From: JBELMB01 sp042088665
GTDB taxonomy: Bacteria; Pseudomonadota; Alphaproteobacteria; Rhodobacterales; Rhodobacteraceae
Length of the DNA: 20,893 nt
Direction of reading: 5' to 3'
Assembly: GCA_042088665.1 (NCBI GenBank)
Contig: JBELMB010000084.1
Coordinates: 1 to 20,893, forward strand
Position 1 is the first letter of the stretch, and each line of letters opens with the position of its first letter. Positions 1 to 7,902 of this stretch are shown piece by piece. A program made the translations under genes and the position numbers. A model generated the notes under the pieces. The model saw nothing but the letters and a program-made list of their open reading frames with translations, ran no database searches and was not told the DNA's origin.

Positions 1-349
1 GCCCGCCTAGATCACCGTGCCGTGGGGGGTGAACATCGGTTCCGGCGCAGCCCGATGAAACGTCCGGGGGACGTTTCAAGATTTGAACGGGCGGAGCCCC
101 CTTCATGTCGGAGACATGCCTCTGGCATAACGCGCGTCGTGTCTGGCGCGGCGGCTTGGCCTTGGCTCCGCGCCTGGGGCTTAAGGCTCAGTTGCCACTC
201 CAGTTGCAAGGCACCCAGAATGTCGAGGGTGTGGGCTGTCACGTCCGCCAAAGGCGAACATGACCCTGCCCACTGGCAGCAAAGCAGGAACGCGCGCGCT
301 CTGCGTGCCATACCGCGGGTCACCCGCCCAAGAAAAAACGAGCACAGGC
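1..349. other. Gene-free leader with serial hairpins
   Basis: I see no convincing coding sequence here on either strand; the open frames are short and read as arginine/proline-rich noise. The stretch holds several perfect inverted repeats, described separately, and leads into the probable ancestral start (ATG at 350) of the broken giant gene. It could be the 5' leader of that gene, a small RNA gene, or the 3' region of a gene outside the window. Confidence 0.5.
57..118. repeat. Three consecutive perfect hairpins with GGG/GGA triloops
   Basis: Three inverted repeats follow one another in 62 bp. GAAACGTCC-GGG-GGACGTTTC lies at 57-77, GGGC-GGA-GCCC at 89-99 and CATGTC-GGA-GACATG at 104-118. Arms are 9, 4 and 6 bp with no mismatch, and all three loops are three purines beginning GG. 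A longer-range pair, GGCGCGG (145-151) with CCGCGCC (168-174), follows. No T-run comes after any of them, so a simple intrinsic terminator is unlikely. A structured RNA is the more interesting reading, but that is inference. Confidence 0.6.
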
Positions 350-650
350 ATGGCCGACGACCTTCTGCACTCCGCCAAGGAACCCACCTACGACGCTTCA
401 TCCAGATCCAACCCTTCTCCTAAAAGTTTCAGGCAGACGCTGCGCGACACGATTCTCAGAATCCTGAAACGCGACAACTCTGTAATGATGTCGTCGGTCG
501 GCCGAGTTCCTCAATGGCGTGATCGGCGGGCCGATCGGCCATGACACCATCGACGAGGCATCGATCTAACGGCTGGCGCTGGCCAACCGCTCCTTTGAAA
601 CCCTTGCGGCGCTGAGTTCAGCCTCGCTCCAGCGCCAGTATGACGACGCC

Positions 651-3611
651 GTGGCGTCGGGGCTGGTCCAGGGACAGGGGATCCTTGACTGGTACGGACA
701 GAACCACGGATCGCTGGTCAACAGCCTCGGGCTCAACCCGGCGTGGGTTCAGGACATCTCTGGTCAAAACCCGTTCGACAGCTTTACCGCGCATGATGCC
801 AACAAGACCATCCTGCAGCAGGAATTGCTGCGGATCTTCACCGAAAACGTCGGCGTATCAGAGAGTTACCGCCCCTCCGATGCGCTCGGCTGGAACACGG
901 AGCTGAACGACTACCGGCTTGAGCAAGTGATCAACGCCTATGCCGGCGACACGATCCTGCCGGGGCAGGTCGACGTTCAGCAGGGAATGGCGCTGCTGAA
1001 CGAATGGAGCGATACGCTCACCCTCATCGAGAGTTCGGTCGATGCGCTCACCTATGCCTTTGCCAATGGTATCATCGTGAACCCAAGCGGCGAGAACTCT
1101 CTCTATCTGCCCGATGGCAGCACCCTTGATGGCGCGACCATTCTGCCCTTTATCGACGCCGACGCGACCATCGCCGATCCCAACAGCGGCGCGATGATCC
1201 CGGCGCAACTCTATGCCCAGACCTATCTGGCCGACTTGCCCAGCCTTCAGTCTTTCGGACAAATCACGACCGAGTTCAGCACCTGGACAAGGCAGACCCT
1301 TGGGATCGACCTGTCGTACTACTTCATCGCGCACACCGGAAACGTGGACCAGCTGTACAGCGGGGCCACCGTGGGAACGGTTGCCGCCGAACAGGTGCGC
1401 GTGTTCGACACGCTTGCGATATTCGATGCGCTTGCGGACGGGGCCGAACTCGCAGGGGGCTCTGCGCGCGGCGTGGCCTCTGCCGACTTTCAGTTGTTCC
1501 TGCTCACCAATATGTATCCGGACGAGCTTGGCAACCCACCGATCATTCCCGACGCATGGTACACCTCGGTCGAATTGACGGCCCTGCAGGACGACCTGCG
1601 CTCCATTCTCTTTGATGCATTCGGCGATCTGGACAGCAACGCAACCAACGCAGGGCGCTGGTCGGACCTTGCCGCCGACCGGCAAAAGGTCGTCTCCGCC
1701 TACGTCATGGGAACCGATGACGCACGCGCCTTCTACGCCTTTCAAATCGCGATAATCGATCAGGACATAGACGCGCTCGAAGGCGAAATGATCCGCCGCA
1801 TGACCGCCGCGCTGGACGGCGATCCTCTGGTTCAAACGCAGCTTGATGCAGCGCGGTCTCTGTTCGACACCGCGCAGTCGCGCGCGGACAACCTCGCACT
1901 GACAATTGATGTCTATGGCGGGGTGCGCACGGATCAGCCGATCCTGCGCGCCGATTTGCCGGTTTCCGAAGGCAATCTCATCGACTTGCGCTGGGATGCC
2001 GATCCGGTGAACGGCGAAGCGCCATTTGACCTCGACACCATATACAACAATGGCGACACGGAGTCCGGCTGGCGCAGCGTCTCCTCCGTGGAGCTTTTCA
2101 ACCAACTCCTGCCCGCCCTCGCCGAAGAGCTTGGCAAAGGCGTCGTGATCAGTGAGTTTGACACGATATTCGACCTTGATACCGCGCTTCGTGCACAGGC
2201 CGACGGCGACGCCTTTGTGGATGGGGTCGAGACGCTGGCGCTGGATATCGCCAACCATAACGCTCAGATCTTGCAGTACGAGGTGGTCCGCCTTGCCTAT
2301 CTGCGCACTGACCCGCTGGAAAGAACCGAAACATGGAGCGCGCAGGACCAGAGACTGCAAGTCTCTCAGGCGGTCTCACAAGCCGGTGCGCTGATCGAAA
2401 CCCGGCTCGCGGATCTCGGCCTGTCAGAGACCTTCCTGCAAACCGGGTTTGACATTCCGCAGTTGGGTGGCGGCACCGGCGGTGGTGGTGGCGAGGGCAC
2501 CCAATTCGGGTTTGTCCCGCCGGCCGACACCCTGCTGACCGACGTCGAGACAGCCGCTCTGCGCTACGACCTTGCGGAATTGCCGGGCCTTGTGGCGCTT
2601 CAGGGGTTTCTTGGTCTTGACGGGGTCATGCCCGCTGACTGGGGCACCGACACGCGCGCGGACATCAAGGACAAGCTCGAGACCGGTCTCACCTTGATCA
2701 CCCTGCCGGACGGCAGCGCAACGACCTTTTCGGCGACATGGCTCGACAAGGTCTCGACCGCCGTGCAGCAATACAACAATGCCGTCACGGCCTATGAGAA
2801 ATCCCTCAACTGCGCGCTGTTGAACGGAACACCAGCGCAGACCGCGCTGGATGCGGCCGCCGATCTCAAAGTGACCGTCGATGTCGCCTATGCCGGTGTT
2901 CTCGCCGACATCCAGAGCGAAGACGGCGGGTCTGGCGATGCCGTCCCCGCAGCGATCGATTTGCTTGGCGATACCTATGGCGACATTCTGGATGCCGACG
3001 CGCTGGCAAGCAAAGAGGTCAACGGAAAATCCCTGCTCAGACAGGTCGCCTTCGAGCCATATATCCCCTTCCTCGACGGAACGCAGACGGATACGGTCAT
3101 CCGCTATTTCGATCCCAAGACCGGCACCATGCAGGAAGCGGCCCCCGATTTCTCTGCCGTGGACCCCGCAACGCCGGGCACGCCGCCGCCGCAACAGACC
3201 CTCGACATTGGCGTGTTCAACGACCCCACGCGGCAATCTGCGCTCTCCGATCTTGGGCAGGGCTATGCCGCGGCGTCAGATCTGACCAGGATTTCGTCCA
3301 CCCCCGATGTGACCTTTGACTTCAACGACGCATTGGGGCGGACGAACAAGATCCTCGCGGGCGGCGACCTCGGCTTCTCGTTGATCGGGGTCGGCGGTCT
3401 GGTGGCCCAGCTTGCCGATGGCGCAGACCCGCTGACCGTCGCGACTTTGGCCAATTACACCCTCAGCGGCCTGACACTGGCCGTCGCTGACTTCATGGAT
3501 GCCGTCTACGAGGACGCGACGCAGGTCGGAAAATACGCGGCCCTATCTGAACGGGCAACTCGTTCAGGTCGCCGTAAACGACCGCACCGGAACCAACCCG
3601 GAGGCCTATAA
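651..3611 (+). CDS. Open segment A of the broken giant gene (N-terminal helical part)
   Basis: This is the longest uninterrupted segment, about 986 codons if GTG 651 is used. It is probably not a true gene start: the same phase reads coherently back to about 489 through the TAA at 567, and there is no ribosome binding site before 651. The encoded protein is acidic, largely helical and has few cysteines, with the Gly-rich linker GGGTGGGGGEG near residue 610. I recognise no catalytic domain. The real sequence ends near YEDATQVGKYAA (about 3535); the last 25 or so codons to TGA/TAA are Arg-rich out-of-phase read-through. Homology continues one phase over, from YLNGQLVQVAVNDRTG. Confidence 0.6.
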   Translation: MASGLVQGQGILDWYGQNHGSLVNSLGLNPAWVQDISGQNPFDSFTAHDANKTILQQELLRIFTENVGVSESYRPSDALGWNTELNDYRLEQVINAYAGDTILPGQVDVQQGMALLNEWSDTLTLIESSVDALTYAFANGIIVNPSGENSLYLPDGSTLDGATILPFIDADATIADPNSGAMIPAQLYAQTYLADLPSLQSFGQITTEFSTWTRQTLGIDLSYYFIAHTGNVDQLYSGATVGTVAAEQVRVFDTLAIFDALADGAELAGGSARGVASADFQLFLLTNMYPDELGNPPIIPDAWYTSVELTALQDDLRSILFDAFGDLDSNATNAGRWSDLAADRQKVVSAYVMGTDDARAFYAFQIAIIDQDIDALEGEMIRRMTAALDGDPLVQTQLDAARSLFDTAQSRADNLALTIDVYGGVRTDQPILRADLPVSEGNLIDLRWDADPVNGEAPFDLDTIYNNGDTESGWRSVSSVELFNQLLPALAEELGKGVVISEFDTIFDLDTALRAQADGDAFVDGVETLALDIANHNAQILQYEVVRLAYLRTDPLERTETWSAQDQRLQVSQAVSQAGALIETRLADLGLSETFLQTGFDIPQLGGGTGGGGGEGTQFGFVPPADTLLTDVETAALRYDLAELPGLVALQGFLGLDGVMPADWGTDTRADIKDKLETGLTLITLPDGSATTFSATWLDKVSTAVQQYNNAVTAYEKSLNCALLNGTPAQTALDAAADLKVTVDVAYAGVLADIQSEDGGSGDAVPAAIDLLGDTYGDILDADALASKEVNGKSLLRQVAFEPYIPFLDGTQTDTVIRYFDPKTGTMQEAAPDFSAVDPATPGTPPPQQTLDIGVFNDPTRQSALSDLGQGYAAASDLTRISSTPDVTFDFNDALGRTNKILAGGDLGFSLIGVGGLVAQLADGADPLTVATLANYTLSGLTLAVADFMDAVYEDATQVGKYAALSERATRSGRRKRPHRNQPGGL

Positions 3612-4059
3612 CACCGGGCGTGAGGTCTATGGGCAGGGCTTCACCCAGATGTCGAACGTCGAGATCATTCAGGGCTCGGCTGCGGATGATTACATCAACC
3701 TGCGTGGCTACGCCGCGAATGGCACCAACGCCGTCGAACAGCTGTTTGGCTTTGACGGGGACGATGTGCTGATCGCCGACACGACAACGCACACCGTCGG
3801 CGCGGGCCTCGGTGACGATTTCGTCGACATGGCATGGCCCTGGGACGAGATGGTGAACGCCTTTCAGGTCTATCAGGCCGCCGAAGCCGCACTTCTTGCC
3901 GCAAAGGCCAGCGCCCCCCCGCCGAAGGCGCAGTTGCAACCGCTCAGGCGGCCTATGACGCCGCCAAGACCATCGTCGACTCAAAGGCAATCTACGTCGG
4001 CGGCAGCGGTGGGCGCGACGTGGTCAGCTTTGGCCAGACCGCGATGGACCAGATCGTGA
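3499..4059 (+). pseudogene. Open segment of the broken giant gene, shifted phase, RTX-like
   Basis: Only about 3540-3915 of this frame is authentic. It reads YLNGQLVQVAVNDRTGTNPEAYNTGREVYGQ and then two RTX-like stretches (IIQGSAADDYINLRG and LFGFDGDDVLIAD), typical of Ca2+-binding beta-roll proteins. The C-rich tail after AAKASA is out of phase: one extra C in the seven-C run at 3914-3920 would rejoin it to the following segment, AEGAVATAQAAYDAAKTIV. Confidence 0.55.
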
Positions 4060-5657
4060 CCGCCTACGAAAGCTACCGGGCCGAGCAGCTGGATGCAGAT
4101 CTGCTCTTTGCCGCCGTGACAGACGCCGCCGGCGCTGGATATGGCCCCGAGTCGCTTGCTGACCTCTTTCGCACGGGCATTGGCGGGCTCACCAATACGG
4201 CCACGGATTTCGTCGATCTGCAGGATGTCGAAGGCATCCAGATCGATCTGTCGGCACCGACACTTCAAGCGCCCAACGCCCAGACGGACTATGCCACGCT
4301 GCCTTACCTGACCCCGGCCCTGAATGGGATCAGCACGGGCAGCAATGCCTATGACAACGTGTTCTATGCGGCGGATTACACGCGCATGATCGACGACATG
4401 TTTGGCGAAAGTTTTACCCTCGCGATCGACGGTTACGGCATGCAGGTGATGAACATCGAAAATTTCGATGCGATCTGGGACACGCTGAACCCCTACGGCA
4501 AGCTGATCCATGCGTTGAACGGCTTCCTCGACCCCTCCATCTATGAGGGACAGGGCGGCGTCGCAGTTTTCGACGCCGACACTTATGACACCACGACGCT
4601 GGTCAATGACATCTCGGTCCCCAATTTCGAGATGCTCAAGGGCAAGATGTATCTGGTCGCCGGCGTCACCTATGCCTTCTCCACCGCACTGGAGCCAGCA
4701 GAGGATCAGGTGACCGAACTGTTCGCGGTCATGGACACCTCGGGTGCGTCGCTGGTGGATGCCAACGAGTACCTCGCGAAAAACGGGATCAATCAGACAT
4801 TCGTGGCCACCGAAACCGGGTACCACGACTTTTTCTGGGGCGTTCGGATGGATGCCGGTGAGACGGCCGAGCTGACGTACACGGCAAGTTCCGACCCGGT
4901 CAAAGTCGCTGCCCGTCTCCTGTCCGGCGAAGACTTCGTAACCATTGAACGCAGTGGCCTGACCGGTGCCTTTCCCGAGGATCTGCCTTTCGCCACGCGC
5001 AAAACCTACACCTTTGACACGACGCTGCCGGATCCCGCCAATGGCATCGTGGGGGGCACGTCGATCCTGGAACGCCACCACGACGAGATCGCGGGCGAGG
5101 TGGCATCGGGCACCACCACGACCCAAAACGGCGAGATCTGGCTCGAAGCCGGGGTCACCTACACGTTCATGGTCGCCCACGAAGACGTGGACGTCACCGT
5201 CACCCTTGCCGGAACCTCGCAATACACCGCAGGTGTCGGCGACATGAGCTTCGTCAATGGCGAGTTCGAGTTCACCGCGACGGCGTCCGGCTTTCAGGAG
5301 TTCAGCGTCTCCGCGACGGCGTCCGGCTTTCAGGAGTTCAGCGTCTCCGCGAATGCATCAGGCAGCAGTGACGGCCGCTTTGGCCTCTATACCCGCACAC
5401 CGGGTGTCGACAACGACCAGTTCTGGAGCGTTCTGGGACATACCGAAGGCCGCTCCGCGGATCTGAACGCAGGCGCGCTGACCCGTTCGGAAATTGATGC
5501 CCTTGGCGGCGGGATCATCCTTGTCGGCGACAAGCGTGGCGAGAACCTCACCGGTTCGATTGGACACGACGTGGTCTACGGCGCCGACGGGCTGGATGTG
5601 CTCGATGGCGGCAGCGGTTTCAACATCCTGATCGGCGGGCGCGGGGCTGATCGCTAA
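3834..5657 (+). CDS. Open segment B of the broken giant gene (central part)
   Basis: Authentic coding begins near 3920 (AVATAQAAYDAAKTIVDSKAIYVGGSGGRDVVSFGQ); the first 29 or so codons after the nominal ATG 3834 are out-of-phase. The segment runs through mixed alpha/beta sequence. Two beta-rich stretches, YLVAGVTYAFSTALEPAEDQ and IWLEAGVTYTFMVAHEDVD, have the same '(L/E)AGVTY.F' pattern and may be duplicated sandwich domains. It ends in RTX-like sequence (HDVVYGADGLDVLDGGSGFNILIGGRGADR) at an abrupt TAA. The downstream codons continue in the same phase for another 500 bp, so this stop looks acquired. A 36-bp tandem duplication lies inside (5275-5352). Confidence 0.6.
   Translation: MALGRDGERLSGLSGRRSRTSCRKGQRPPAEGAVATAQAAYDAAKTIVDSKAIYVGGSGGRDVVSFGQTAMDQIVTAYESYRAEQLDADLLFAAVTDAAGAGYGPESLADLFRTGIGGLTNTATDFVDLQDVEGIQIDLSAPTLQAPNAQTDYATLPYLTPALNGISTGSNAYDNVFYAADYTRMIDDMFGESFTLAIDGYGMQVMNIENFDAIWDTLNPYGKLIHALNGFLDPSIYEGQGGVAVFDADTYDTTTLVNDISVPNFEMLKGKMYLVAGVTYAFSTALEPAEDQVTELFAVMDTSGASLVDANEYLAKNGINQTFVATETGYHDFFWGVRMDAGETAELTYTASSDPVKVAARLLSGEDFVTIERSGLTGAFPEDLPFATRKTYTFDTTLPDPANGIVGGTSILERHHDEIAGEVASGTTTTQNGEIWLEAGVTYTFMVAHEDVDVTVTLAGTSQYTAGVGDMSFVNGEFEFTATASGFQEFSVSATASGFQEFSVSANASGSSDGRFGLYTRTPGVDNDQFWSVLGHTEGRSADLNAGALTRSEIDALGGGIILVGDKRGENLTGSIGHDVVYGADGLDVLDGGSGFNILIGGRGADR
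5275..5352 (+). repeat. Exact 36-bp tandem duplication inside the giant gene
   Basis: Positions 5275-5310 and 5311-5346 are identical, and six further bases of a third copy follow (5347-5352). The unit is a multiple of three and doubles the peptide ATASGFQEFSVS without changing phase. Perfect identity suggests a recent event. Confidence 0.9.
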
Positions 5658-6181
5658 CGGCTCGGCACCGAGGGCGGCTTTGACATCCTGCGCGAAGAAC
5701 TGGCGGCGCATTGGGAAGACACGACCATCGTCCATGAGGGCATTGCCGACCCCGCTCCGCGCGAAATTGCCCAGGATTTGCTGGTTGCCTACCGCGTGCC
5801 CGGTGGCAAGATCCTGATCGGGTCGATCGAATTGACAGACCTCGACGAGGTTACCGGCGACTCGCGCAACGGGTCGCGCCTGATCGAAGCGTCGATGATC
5901 CTGCCCGACATCCCGGCGGTGCGCGACACCTTGTCCATCGTCGACCAGTACGGCGGCTCCGTCGACCTTGAGACCCTGATCACGCGCACCCAGTCTGTTC
6001 TGGATGGCACCTACGTGCCTGGCGGCCCGGGCAAACCGGGCTACGCGAGCCTCTACACAAGTTCGGAATTGCAAATTGCCCTGCAGACCTGGTCCGAGAG
6101 GACCGTCGACTTCCTGCAGGTAGATGGCCGCTATGAAGCCGCCTACCGTGACACTGTGGTGTCCACTGACTTGCAGCACCA
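5658..6181 (+). pseudogene. Segment of the broken giant gene beyond the TAA
   Basis: Directly after the TAA the same phase reads RLGTEGGFDILREELAAHWEDTTIVHEG, and then LLVAYRVPGGKILIGSIELTDLDEVTGDSRNGSRLIEASMILPDIPAVRDTLSIVDQYGGSVDLE, up to about VVSTDLQ. Phase is then lost: the plausible continuation VQVGYAVAPINEDQSRQMAV is one phase over from 6182. No independent start signal is seen at the internal GTG/ATG candidates. Confidence 0.55.
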
Positions 6182-6404
6182 GTGCAGGTCGGCTACGCGG
6201 TGGCGCCGATCAACGAAGACCAGTCAAGGCAGATGGCGGTCTCGAACCTTCTGTCCGCGTTCAGGGACGCAGACGGCGACGCGCCGGTCGCTTTGGCGGA
6301 TGTGGCGGTGACCCATGGCGCGGTGCCTGTCAGCCTTGACGTGGCGGCCATTGACACCGATGTGGACGGCGACCTGCTGAGCGCATCGGGCATCGAGCAT
6401 CGTG
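6182..6404 (+). pseudogene. Short shifted segment, Ig/cadherin-like
   Basis: This segment reads VQVGYAVAPINEDQSRQMAVSNLLSAFRDADGDAPVALADVAVTHGAV and then DTDVDGDLLSASGIEH. That matches the 'INEDQ...D.DGD.L' style of tandem cadherin/VCBS-like beta-sandwich repeats in large bacterial surface proteins. Sense returns to the main phase near 6402 (VSGPARGSAEIGLDGTITYSPDGTWVGADSFVYEV), completing the same beta-sandwich motif. Both edges are therefore frame changes within one domain. Confidence 0.55.
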
Positions 6405-7583
6405 TCCGGTCCGGCCCGCGGCAGCGCGGAAATCGGGCTGGACGGGACCATCACCTATTCGCCAGACGGCACTTGGGTGGGCGCGGACAGTTTTGTCTAC
6501 GAAGTCGGGGATCCCTACGGTGGCAGCGCGACGGCCACCGCGCTTGTCGCCGTGCTCGACAGCGAGGCGGCAAGCACAGGCCCCCTGATCCGGGATCTGG
6601 CCGAGACCGAGGACCGGACGCTCTTGCTCGACAGTTTCGATGCAGAAGGGGCGCGGATCACGCGCACGTCCCTCTACGACGATGGACGCCTGCACCAGAC
6701 CATGTTCGAGAACGGCATCCGGACCCTCACGACGCAGACCGATCCGGAAAACGCCTATTCCTGGGACTGGTCGGAGGCGCGGTTTGACGCTTCGGGTCAG
6801 AACGCCCGGACCGTCTATGCCTATGACAACGGGGTCATGCTGGAGACCTCGTATACAAATGGCATACGCACGAACCAAGGCCGGACCGACCCGCAGGACG
6901 CCTTGCCCTGGGCGGCGGATCAAAGCACTTTCGATGCCACCGGGCAGTTGCTGGAAAGGGTCAAGACCTTTGACAACGGGCAGGTCCACCGCACCCTTTA
7001 CGAGAACGGTGTCGCCACCAGCACCACGCGAAGCGACCCCGAAAACACCGAAACCTGGGCCAGCATGCAGAGTTTCTATGACGCGACCGGTCAAAACACG
7101 CGGCAAAGGCTTGTTTATGACGATGGTCGCTTGGCCGACACTGAGTATACGAACGGTATAAGAACAAAACTGACCGAGACCGATGTGCAGAACGTCAAGG
7201 CCTGGACCAGCGATGAAAGCCTGTATGACCTCGCCGGGCTGCTCTCCGAGCGGACAAAAATCTATGACGCCGGGCGCGTCTCGGAACGCCTTTACGACAG
7301 CGGCGTCCTGTCGTCCCTGACCATGACCGACGCGAAAGACGCCTTCTTCTGGCGCGACTACACAAAGAGCTACGACGCCAACGGTGCCGTCACCCAATCC
7401 GTCACCCAATCCGTCACCCGGTATGACGACGGCCGGAACGTCGAGATCCAATTCGACGGTGGCGTTCTTGCGAGCCGCGTGGAAACCGACACAGAAGATG
7501 CCTACGACTGGACCACAAAGACGTACAACTATGACGGCCAGGGCAACCTCCTCGACATCGTCCTGACGCCCGAAACTCTTTGA
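6402..7583 (+). CDS. Open segment C of the broken giant gene (C-terminal repeats)
   Basis: About 393 codons, ending at a genuine-looking TGA with no coherent sequence beyond it. The first 60 or so residues finish the cadherin/VCBS-like domain (TYSPDGTWVGADSFVYEVGDPYGGSATATALV). A short linker follows, then six repeat units (see 6636-7529) and a short tail, YDGQGNLLDIVLTPETL. The repeats recall YD-repeat and MORN-like sequences, but I would not assign either family from sight. GTG 6402 is only the first in-frame start codon after a frame change and has no convincing ribosome binding site, so independent translation is doubtful. Confidence 0.6.
   Translation: MSGPARGSAEIGLDGTITYSPDGTWVGADSFVYEVGDPYGGSATATALVAVLDSEAASTGPLIRDLAETEDRTLLLDSFDAEGARITRTSLYDDGRLHQTMFENGIRTLTTQTDPENAYSWDWSEARFDASGQNARTVYAYDNGVMLETSYTNGIRTNQGRTDPQDALPWAADQSTFDATGQLLERVKTFDNGQVHRTLYENGVATSTTRSDPENTETWASMQSFYDATGQNTRQRLVYDDGRLADTEYTNGIRTKLTETDVQNVKAWTSDESLYDLAGLLSERTKIYDAGRVSERLYDSGVLSSLTMTDAKDAFFWRDYTKSYDANGAVTQSVTQSVTRYDDGRNVEIQFDGGVLASRVETDTEDAYDWTTKTYNYDGQGNLLDIVLTPETL
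6636..7529 (+). repeat. Six protein-coding units of 147 bp (49 residues)
   Basis: Units start at 6636, 6783, 6930, 7077, 7224 and 7371. Each begins [FY]D..G and carries [YF]D[DN]G about 13 residues in, then [YF].[NS]G[IV] near residue 25, a T/SD.(Q/E)(N/D) near 35 and a Trp near 43. The first five are exactly 49 residues. The sixth is 53 because a 12-bp duplication (7389-7400 and 7401-7412) adds VTQS. Confidence 0.88.
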
Positions 7584-7789
7584 GACCCGCCGAAAGGGCC
7601 GAAGCGCCTGTGGATGGGGGCGGAGGGCAGATGCCGCACTGCGCTCTCCCCCACCTTCCGGCCTGAGGGTGAAAAGACCTGCAACGTCGCCCGATCCGGC
7701 CCCCGACAGGGTCTTGCCCCTCAAAGCGGAATGGATGGGACAAATCCGCCCGTTAACCACATTTTGAAGGCAGCGCGCCTTCACGCGAT

Positions 7790-7826
7790 CAATGTGTACG
7801 AAACGGCGCGGGTTTTGTACCGATTG
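7790..7826. repeat. 37-bp imperfect palindromic element, copy 1
   Basis: The left arm CAATGTGTACGAAAC and right arm GTTTTGTACCGATTG flank a 7-bp centre. Eleven of 15 arm positions pair by Watson-Crick rules and one more as a wobble. It shares the pattern CAATNNGTACNAAAC-N7-GTTTTGTACNGATTG with copy 2. Confidence 0.8.
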
Positions 7827-7865
7827 CCCGAAGCCTCGCACAGACGGCACGCCATCCCAGCCGGG

Positions 7866-7902
7866 CAATTTGTACCAAACGACGGGCGTTTTGTACTGAT
7901 TG
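7866..7902. repeat. 37-bp imperfect palindromic element, copy 2
   Basis: The left arm CAATTTGTACCAAAC and right arm GTTTTGTACTGATTG flank a 7-bp centre. Twelve of 15 arm positions pair, plus one wobble. The copy lies 76 bp after copy 1 in the same orientation. Flanking sequence is unrelated apart from a few bases, so this is a discrete element and not a large duplication. Confidence 0.8.

Larger units (their letters stand above)
350..7583 (+). pseudogene. Broken giant RTX/adhesin-like secreted protein gene
   Basis: The open segments join into one ancestral protein of about 2,400 residues. The probable start is ATG 350 (MADDLLHSAKEPTYD). The reading phase changes near 486-505, 3535-3540, 3914-3920, 6167-6182 and 6399-6405, and in-frame TAA codons lie at 567-569 and 5655-5657. 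Sense continues in the same protein style across every break. For example, LNGVIGGPIGHDTIDEASI-stop-RLALANRSFETLAAL crosses the first stop, and ILIGGRGADR-stop-RLGTEGGFDIL crosses the second. Order of parts: long helical region, Gly-rich linker (about 2460-2500), RTX-like glycine/aspartate motifs (about 3660-3830 and 5560-5650), an Ig/cadherin-like stretch (about 6185-6585) and a six-unit repeat tail. Such proteins are normally exported by type I secretion; no exporter is in the window. Seven lesions in one gene among intact neighbours favour a true pseudogene. Local assembly or read errors are the alternative. Confidence 0.75.

Noticed and set aside
858..2360. Long minus-strand open frame of 500 codons opposite segment A
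   Set aside because: Arg/Val/Gly-rich translation with no motif; a shadow of GC-rich coding on the plus strand. The same applies to 2424-3236, 3981-5222, 5358-6179 and 6330-7946 on the minus strand.
3914..3920. Phase-variable contingency tract as sole cause of gene inactivation
   Set aside because: Restoring this frame would still leave four other phase changes and two stops, so switching here alone could not restore the protein.
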